A stretch of DNA of 5,769 nucleotides from Brevundimonas sp. (GTDB lineage Bacteria > Pseudomonadota > Alphaproteobacteria > Caulobacterales > Caulobacteraceae), in contig JADGMZ010000088.1 of the NCBI GenBank assembly GCA_015234495.1, positions 1 through 5,769 of the forward strand. The letters are read 5' to 3'. Below are positions 1 through 5,769 of this stretch, piece by piece. The position numbers and the translations under genes are program-made. A model generated the notes under the pieces. The model did no database searches, was not told where the DNA came from, and was given only the letters and a program-made list of their open reading frames with translations. Position 1 is the stretch's first letter. Every line of letters begins with the position of its first letter.

Positions 1-123
1 CTTCAGCGTCTCCTCCACACACGTCGCACAGAAGGTGCATTCGAAGGTGCAGATGCGCGCCTCGACGCTGTCGAACGGCAGGTCGCGGTCGCAGCATTCG
101 CAATTGGGACGAAGTTCGAGCAT
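1..123 (-). CDS. DUF1272 family cysteine-rich small protein (partial, C-terminus off the left edge)
   Basis: The first 41 residues are visible, beginning MLELRPNCECCDRDLP; the frame stays open to the window edge. Seven cysteines fall in 41 residues (8, 10, 11, 25, 29, 32, 35), in C-x-C-C and C-x3-C-x2-C-x2-C clusters. From memory this pattern and the opening MLELRPNCE match the DUF1272 family, small proteins thought to bind zinc, with no known biochemical role. The ATG at 123 is chosen because the family begins at exactly this motif. There is no good Shine-Dalgarno just upstream (the leader reads GGCCCCGCC), so initiation may be weak or coupled to another signal. It lies downstream of sugE in the same direction, separated by an inverted repeat. 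Family recognition is firm; function is unknown. Confidence 0.85.
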   Translation of the reverse strand, partial: MLELRPNCECCDRDLPFDSVEARICTFECTFCATCVEETLK

Positions 124-132
124 GGCGGGGCC

Positions 133-249
133 GGCTGAGTGGTTAGTGGCTAGTGGCTAGTGACCACAGCTTCACCGCCAACGGAAGGGCGGCGCCGTCC
201 GCGTCACCACGCGGGTGGCGGCCAACCGCTAACCACTAACCACTCAGCC
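133..249. repeat. Intergenic long inverted repeat built from 7-base GTGGYTA units
   Basis: Bases 133-149 (GGCTGAGTGGTTAGTGG) are the exact reverse complement of 233-249. With two mismatches the arms extend to 24 bases each (133-156 and 226-249). The left arm holds three tandem 7-mers, GTGGTTA, GTGGCTA, GTGGCTA (139-159). The right arm holds the complementary unit TAACCAC twice (230-236, 237-243) and a diverged copy. The 69-base centre contains a smaller perfect hairpin, CCGCGT (199-204) with ACGCGG (209-214) around a CACC loop. The element fills the gene-free gap between the sugE stop and the DUF1272 start. There is no run of T after either arm, so a classical intrinsic terminator is not supported. 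It could be a dispersed intergenic repeat, or an RNA structure that protects or ends the sugE transcript. Confidence 0.8.
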
Positions 250-257
250 ATTCCCTT

Positions 258-587
258 TCAGGCCGCCTCGCCCCCCGGCGCCAGCCGGAACAGCACCAGA
301 CCGCTCAGCACCAGCACCGCCGCCAGCACCCTGAGCGGGCTCAAATGCTCGCCCAGCAGCACCACCCCGACGATGAAGGCGCCGACCGCCCCGATGCCGG
401 TCCACACCACATAGGCGGTGCCCATCGGCAGAGACTTCATGGCCAGCGACAGCAGGGCGAAGCTCACCCCCATGAAGGCCAGTGTCGCCACGCTCGGCCA
501 CAGCCGGGTGAAGCCCACCGACTGTTTCATGAAGTAGGCCCAGACGATTTCCAGCAGGCCGGCGATGATCAGATAGGTCCAGGCCAC
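258..587 (-). CDS. sugE: Small multidrug resistance family protein, SugE/Gdx type (probable guanidinium exporter)
   Basis: This 109-residue inner-membrane protein has four hydrophobic helices, the normal size for the family. Gdx transporters work as antiparallel dimers that exchange guanidinium for protons. Residues known to line the Gdx substrate site are present at the expected numbers: Gly10, Glu13 (the essential carboxylate), Trp16, Ser42, Tyr59 and Trp62. The stretches AGLLEIVWAYFMK (9-21) and KSLPMGTAYVVWTGIGAVGA (51-70) are much closer to SugE than to EmrE-type multidrug pumps. The start is GTG at 587-585, because a perfect AGGAGG (600-595) sits seven bases upstream and the protein then opens (M)AWTYLIIAG like its relatives. 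A TTG at 605 would add six residues but lies upstream of the Shine-Dalgarno. The gene appears to have its own promoter and a structured leader. Guanidinium as substrate is inferred from family membership. Confidence 0.93.
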   Translation of the reverse strand: MAWTYLIIAGLLEIVWAYFMKQSVGFTRLWPSVATLAFMGVSFALLSLAMKSLPMGTAYVVWTGIGAVGAFIVGVVLLGEHLSPLRVLAAVLVLSGLVLFRLAPGGEAA

Positions 588-591
588 GCGC

Positions 592-623
592 GGCCCTCCT
601 CTCAAAGGGCCGGGCCGTCCCGG
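592..623 (-). promoter_or_regulatory. sugE leader: ACGG-loop hairpin competing with a Shine-Dalgarno-masking hairpin
   Basis: Reading on the minus strand, CCGGG (623-619), loop ACGG (618-615) and CCCGG (614-610) form a perfect 5-bp hairpin. It ends nine bases before AGGAGG (600-595). An alternative 6-bp stem pairs GGCCCT (611-606) with AGGGCC (597-592) and takes up half of the Shine-Dalgarno. The two stems share bases 611-610, so they exclude each other. Guanidine-II (mini-ykkC) riboswitches, which often control sugE genes, use two hairpins with ACGR loops next to the ribosome binding site and free it when guanidine binds. Here one such hairpin is clear but the partner is missing: the other ACGA sites (665-662 and 630-627) have no matching stem. 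The hairpins are seen directly; riboswitch identity is a hypothesis. Confidence 0.35.
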
Positions 624-699
624 ACTTCGTCCCGCCTGATGCCGGGAGCGAGGACGTGGCCTCGTCTTGCGAAGGGCTATCTAGGACTTCTCGTCCCGC
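622..699 (-). repeat. Near-identical GCGGGACGA(GA)AGTCC pair around the sugE promoter and leader
   Basis: GCGGGACGAGAAGTCC lies at 699-684, between the presumed -35 and -10 boxes, and GCGGGACGAAGTCC lies at 635-622 in the leader. They differ only by a two-base insertion (GA) and are about 63 bases apart, close to six helical turns. Each contains the inverted repeat GGAC...GTCC. They could be paired operator sites, RNA elements, or a chance similarity in GC-rich DNA; the downstream copy also overlaps the ACGG hairpin by two bases. Confidence 0.4.
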
Positions 700-705
700 G
701 GTCAA
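678..705 (-). promoter_or_regulatory. Possible sigma-70-type promoter for sugE
   Basis: On the minus strand, TTGACC (705-700) is followed by a 16-base spacer and TAGATA (683-678). This would start transcription near 670 and give sugE a leader of roughly 85 bases. The -35 box overlaps the stop codon of the upstream lipoprotein gene. The spacer contains GGAC-N5-GTCC (696-684), an inverted repeat that could be an operator. A near copy of this block occurs again in the leader at 635-622. The boxes are plausible but not perfect, and no experiment supports them. Confidence 0.4.
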
Positions 706-1505
706 GCCGGCGGGTCGAAGAGCCGTCCCCGGTCGCGATCCTCTCCGGGCACGACATTGATCACCATGTCGAGCCACGCCCGGCCGTCCTCCTGCTCCGG
801 CTCCCGAACGACCCGGGTCACCACCATGGTCAGCGGACGACCGCTCTCTTGGCCGTAGTAGCGCTCGGCGATCCAGTCCTCGCCCCGCTCCGGTATGCCG
901 ACGAGGCGCCAGCCCTTCGATTGCAGTTCGGCGACAACGGCCTCGGCTTCCTGCCTATGGCCGAAGACCTGGATCTGACAGGTCGGATGATGGAAGCTGA
1001 CGAAGGCGGCGACGCCATGCCCGTCGCTCCGCCGGTTCTCGATCACTGCGGTGAAGGCCATGGCGCTGAACGACATTTCCCGCAGCATTTCGGGCAGGGG
1101 AAAGAACTGCGCGCCGGCGCCTCGTCCGTAGCCGGCGTCGAACGCCGCCTGCCGTAGCCCCCCCAGCGAATAGGGCTGGTCGCTGAAGTACCAGCCGCAG
1201 AAATCCTCAATGCCGTTGCGGATGGCCGCTTCGGCGCTGACCGGCGGCGGCGCGGGTCGGTCGTTCGGCTTATCCGCCTCGGCCGCGACCACGAGGTCGG
1301 CCATCATCTCGGGCGTCAGGCCCACGGCCGACGGGCAACTGCGCGGAATGGTCATGACCTGCCCCATGCCGCCGGGGCCGACGCCGGGCTGATAGACGGT
1401 CACCGCCGGGATGCATCCGTCGGCATCTCGCACCGGCTCGCCCAGCGCGGCGCAGCCGCCGAGGGCGGCCAGTCCGAGGATCGGAAGGATGACGCGCGGA
1501 GTCAT
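702..1505 (-). CDS. Predicted lipoprotein of unknown function
   Basis: This 267-residue protein opens with a basic residue, a hydrophobic stretch and a lipobox LGGC with Cys18, so it is probably processed by signal peptidase II and anchored in the envelope. Residues 19-90 look flexible, rich in Gly and Pro, with Cys31 and Cys57. A more compact region from about 90 to 255 contains Cys103, Cys176 and the aromatic stretch DFCGWYFSDQPY (101-112), and ends in a charged tail. I do not recognise a family. The ATG at 1505 is chosen because it places the signal peptide correctly; only a weak GAG lies upstream. The gene follows the metallophosphoesterase by 34 bases in the same direction, so cotranscription is likely. 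Base composition is like the neighbours. That it is coding and exported is well supported; its role is open. Confidence 0.85.
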   Translation of the reverse strand: MTPRVILPILGLAALGGCAALGEPVRDADGCIPAVTVYQPGVGPGGMGQVMTIPRSCPSAVGLTPEMMADLVVAAEADKPNDRPAPPPVSAEAAIRNGIEDFCGWYFSDQPYSLGGLRQAAFDAGYGRGAGAQFFPLPEMLREMSFSAMAFTAVIENRRSDGHGVAAFVSFHHPTCQIQVFGHRQEAEAVVAELQSKGWRLVGIPERGEDWIAERYYGQESGRPLTMVVTRVVREPEQEDGRAWLDMVINVVPGEDRDRGRLFDPPA

Positions 1506-1539
1506 GACGGCTCAACGTATCAGAGAATTGTCGCTCGCG

Positions 1540-2502
1540 TCACGGCGACCGCGTCGGCCGTTTCAGGGTCAGCACCACGATCTCCGGCGGGGCCCGGAAG
1601 CGCACGGGCAGGATCGACACTCCGACCCCGCCGGTGACGAACAGTTTTCGGCCGCCCTCGTCATAGAGGCCGCACGGCCACCGCTCCGAGGCCGACGAAG
1701 CGTGCACCAGCCGCCCCAGGACGGGCAGGTTCACCTGGCCGCAGTGCGTATGCCCGGCCAGAGTCAGGGCGACCCCGTGCGGAACCTCCCGGAAGGGGTC
1801 GGGCCAGTGGGTCAGGACGATGACCGGCGCCGTGTCAGTGACCTCGCCGAGCGTCGCGCCGACCCGCGGCCCCTCGCGCGGCGAATGCATGTCGGCGAGG
1901 CCCGCGATCCAGAAGGCTCCGCCCGGACGCGCAATGCGCGTCGCCATATTGTCGAGCACCGTCACGTCCGCCCTGCCGAGCGCGGCGGCGATGGCGGCGT
2001 CGTCGAACCAGGAATCGTGGTTGCCGAGTACGGCGTGGGTCCCCAGCTGGCTGGACAGCTCCCGGAACGCCTCGACGCCCCGCAGGATCTCGGAAGCCTC
2101 CGGCGCCGCGCGGACGCTCGCCGGCTCGTGCCCGCCGGCATAGTCGCCGAGCAGCACGACCACGTCCGGCCGCTCGGCGTTCATCCGCGCCACCAGCCGC
2201 TCGATCCGCGCCACGTCGGTGTGCGGGGCGGCGACGTGGGTGTCGGAGATGATCCCTATGCGCAGCGGCGGGCCCCGCCAGCTCCCGCTCTCCACCGTCA
2301 CATGGCGCACCGCGAGGGTCGCCGGTTCGACCAGAAAGGCCCAGACGCCGAGCGCCCAGCCAATCGCCACGACGACGGCGACGCTCCAGCCAGGAAAAAT
2401 CCGGCGGCTGCGCAGCAACCGCCGGACCAGAAGGAAACACAGGACGGGACCGGCGAGCGCCCCGATCCAGGCCGCGACCAGAACGACGTCCGGTCCGGCC
2501 AT
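1540..2502 (-). CDS. Membrane-anchored calcineurin-like metallophosphoesterase (YkuE/YaeI-like)
   Basis: The 320-residue protein has two N-terminal hydrophobic helices (about 7-28 and 40-58) followed by a complete metallophosphoesterase domain. All five metal-site motifs are visible: SDTH (Asp87, His89), GD (Asp120), GNHD (Asn161, His162), TH (His232) and GHTH (His251, His253). These residues bind two divalent metals that hydrolyse phosphoester bonds. The arrangement resembles the YaeI/YkuE group, whose relatives include the LpxG UDP-2,3-diacylglucosamine hydrolase of Chlamydia; the substrate here cannot be read from sequence. The ATG at 2502 lies nine bases after the atpC stop with no clear Shine-Dalgarno, suggesting translational coupling with the F1 operon. 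A functional link with ATP synthase is not shown. Catalytic class is confident; lipid or nucleotide substrate is open. Confidence 0.92.
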   Translation of the reverse strand: MAGPDVVLVAAWIGALAGPVLCFLLVRRLLRSRRIFPGWSVAVVVAIGWALGVWAFLVEPATLAVRHVTVESGSWRGPPLRIGIISDTHVAAPHTDVARIERLVARMNAERPDVVVLLGDYAGGHEPASVRAAPEASEILRGVEAFRELSSQLGTHAVLGNHDSWFDDAAIAAALGRADVTVLDNMATRIARPGGAFWIAGLADMHSPREGPRVGATLGEVTDTAPVIVLTHWPDPFREVPHGVALTLAGHTHCGQVNLPVLGRLVHASSASERWPCGLYDEGGRKLFVTGGVGVSILPVRFRAPPEIVVLTLKRPTRSP

Positions 2503-2511
2503 GGTCAGGCT

Positions 2512-2780
2512 CTAGTCCGCCGTCATTTCCGAGGCCTGTTCGGCCAGGATGGTCAGGCCGGCGGGCGTCACGTCGGCGAAGCCGCCCTGGACGTCGAACT
2601 GGCGGCGCGAACCGCCGTCGATGACCGTCACCACGCCTTCGCGCAGGGCGGTCATGAACGGCGCGTGGTCGGCCAGGACGCCGAAGTCGCCCTCGACGCC
2701 GGGCGCATCGACCTGGTCGACGAGGCCGGCGAAGACCTCGCGCTCAGGCGACACCAGCGAGAAGCTGAGCTTGCCGGCCA

Positions 2781-2781
<1 letters not shown>
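2512..2781 (-). CDS. atpC: ATP synthase F1 subunit epsilon, short form
   Basis: Epsilon sits on the central stalk with gamma and joins it to the c-ring. This 89-residue version holds the N-terminal beta-sandwich, with the conserved stretch [20 protein letters not shown] (9-28) followed by [13 protein letters not shown] (30-42). It stops near where the C-terminal two-helix domain would begin; epsilon chains are commonly about 130-140 residues. No frameshifted remnant follows, since the next gene starts nine bases later. The start is ATG at 2781, which shares one base with the atpD stop (TGATG), so translation is probably coupled; no Shine-Dalgarno is visible. Missing the helical domain, this epsilon cannot insert into the catalytic head as the inhibitory E. 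coli epsilon does. In alphaproteobacteria a separate zeta protein can serve as inhibitor; it is not in this window. Confidence 0.95.
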
Positions 2782-5256
<2,475 letters not shown>

Positions 5257-5288
5257 CCGGCGCTACTCTCTCGCTATCCGGTCAGGGC

Positions 5289-5769
5289 TCAGGCGAACGT
5301 CTTGAGGAAGGCGTCCAGCACCGACTTCAGCTCGGCTTCGAGCTCCGGCGTCAGGTCCTTCTTGGCGCGAATGCCGTCCAGCAGGCCGGCGTTCGACGAC
5401 TTGATGCGGGCCAGCAGCTCGCTCTCGAAGCGGCCGATGTCGCCGACGGCGATGCCATCGAGGTAGCCGCGCGTGCCGGCGTAGACCGAGACGACCTGCT
5501 CTTCCATGGTCAGCGGGCTGTACTGCGGCTGCTTCAGCAGCTCGGTCAGGCGCGCGCCGCGGGCCAGCAGCTTCTGGGTCGAGGCGTCGAGGTCCGAACC
5601 GAATTTGGCGAAGGCGGCCATTTCCCGATACTGGGCCAGCTCGCCCTTGATCGAGCCGGCGACCTTCTTCATCGCCTTGGTCTGGGCCGAGGAGCCCACC
5701 CGCGACACCGAGATGCCGACGTTCACGGCCGGGCGGATGCCCTGGTAGAACAGGTCGGTCTCGAGGAAG
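5289..5769 (-). CDS. atpA: ATP synthase F1 subunit alpha (partial, C-terminal 159 residues)
   Basis: Only the end of alpha is present; the reading frame stays open to the right edge, where the visible part begins [20 protein letters not shown]. The GTG at 5726 is an internal valine codon, not a start. The alpha/beta signature [10 protein letters not shown] is present at local residues 13-22, followed by the arginine finger (SRVG, local Arg23) that reaches into the beta catalytic site. The rest is the C-terminal helical domain, ending in LDAFLKTFA. Alpha forms the hexamer with beta and binds nucleotide at non-catalytic sites; the full protein is normally about 510 residues. Stop is TGA at 5291-5289, 32 bases before atpG. 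Confidence 0.98.
   Translation of the reverse strand, partial: FLETDLFYQGIRPAVNVGISVSRVGSSAQTKAMKKVAGSIKGELAQYREMAAFAKFGSDLDASTQKLLARGARLTELLKQPQYSPLTMEEQVVSVYAGTRGYLDGIAVGDIGRFESELLARIKSSNAGLLDGIRAKKDLTPELEAELKSVLDAFLKTFA

Noticed and set aside
133..249. Intrinsic terminator or CRISPR array at the intergenic repeat
   Set aside because: No T-tract follows the stem on either strand, and the 7-base units are contiguous without spacers.
588..605. TTG start for sugE at 605
   Set aside because: The AGGAGG at 600-595 would lie inside the coding region; GTG at 587 has ideal spacing and the canonical family N-terminus.
606..690. Full guanidine-I or guanidine-III riboswitch in the sugE leader
   Set aside because: The long conserved blocks of guanidine-I and the pseudoknot pattern of guanidine-III, as I remember them, are not present; only the single ACGG hairpin resembles a known class.

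Overview
The window comes from a high-GC genome. Everything real reads leftward (minus strand), so the genes run from the right edge to the left edge. The ATP synthase F1 genes (alpha, gamma, beta, epsilon order, an epsilon subunit without its C-terminal helical domain, and a lysine/alanine/proline-rich N-terminal extension on beta) point to an alphaproteobacterium. Caulobacterales, for example a Brevundimonas-like organism, is my best guess; this is inference from protein style, not from a search.

Right part (5769 to 2512): the end of atpA, then complete atpG, atpD and atpC. Gaps are 32 and 43 bases, and atpD and atpC overlap by one base (TGATG). Together they encode the catalytic F1 head and central stalk of the ATP synthase. 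The F0 genes are not here, as is usual in this class.

Middle part (2502 to 702): nine bases after atpC comes a membrane-anchored calcineurin-like metallophosphoesterase, then after 34 bases a predicted lipoprotein of unknown function. The spacing suggests both may be read through from the F1 operon. I see no convincing terminator between atpC and the lipoprotein.

Left part (705 to 1): a possible sigma-70-type promoter lies at the end of the lipoprotein gene. It is followed by a structured leader and a small multidrug resistance protein of the SugE/Gdx (guanidinium exporter) type. The leader has a perfect hairpin with an ACGG loop, and this hairpin competes with a second hairpin that masks the ribosome binding site. 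That resembles half of a guanidine-II (mini-ykkC) riboswitch, but no second ACGR hairpin was found. After sugE comes a 134-base gene-free stretch with a long imperfect inverted repeat made of 7-base units, then the start of a cysteine-rich DUF1272 protein that runs off the left edge.

Most of the window is ordinary housekeeping sequence. The points worth a second look are the sugE leader, the intergenic inverted repeat, and the attachment of two envelope-type genes to the F1 operon.
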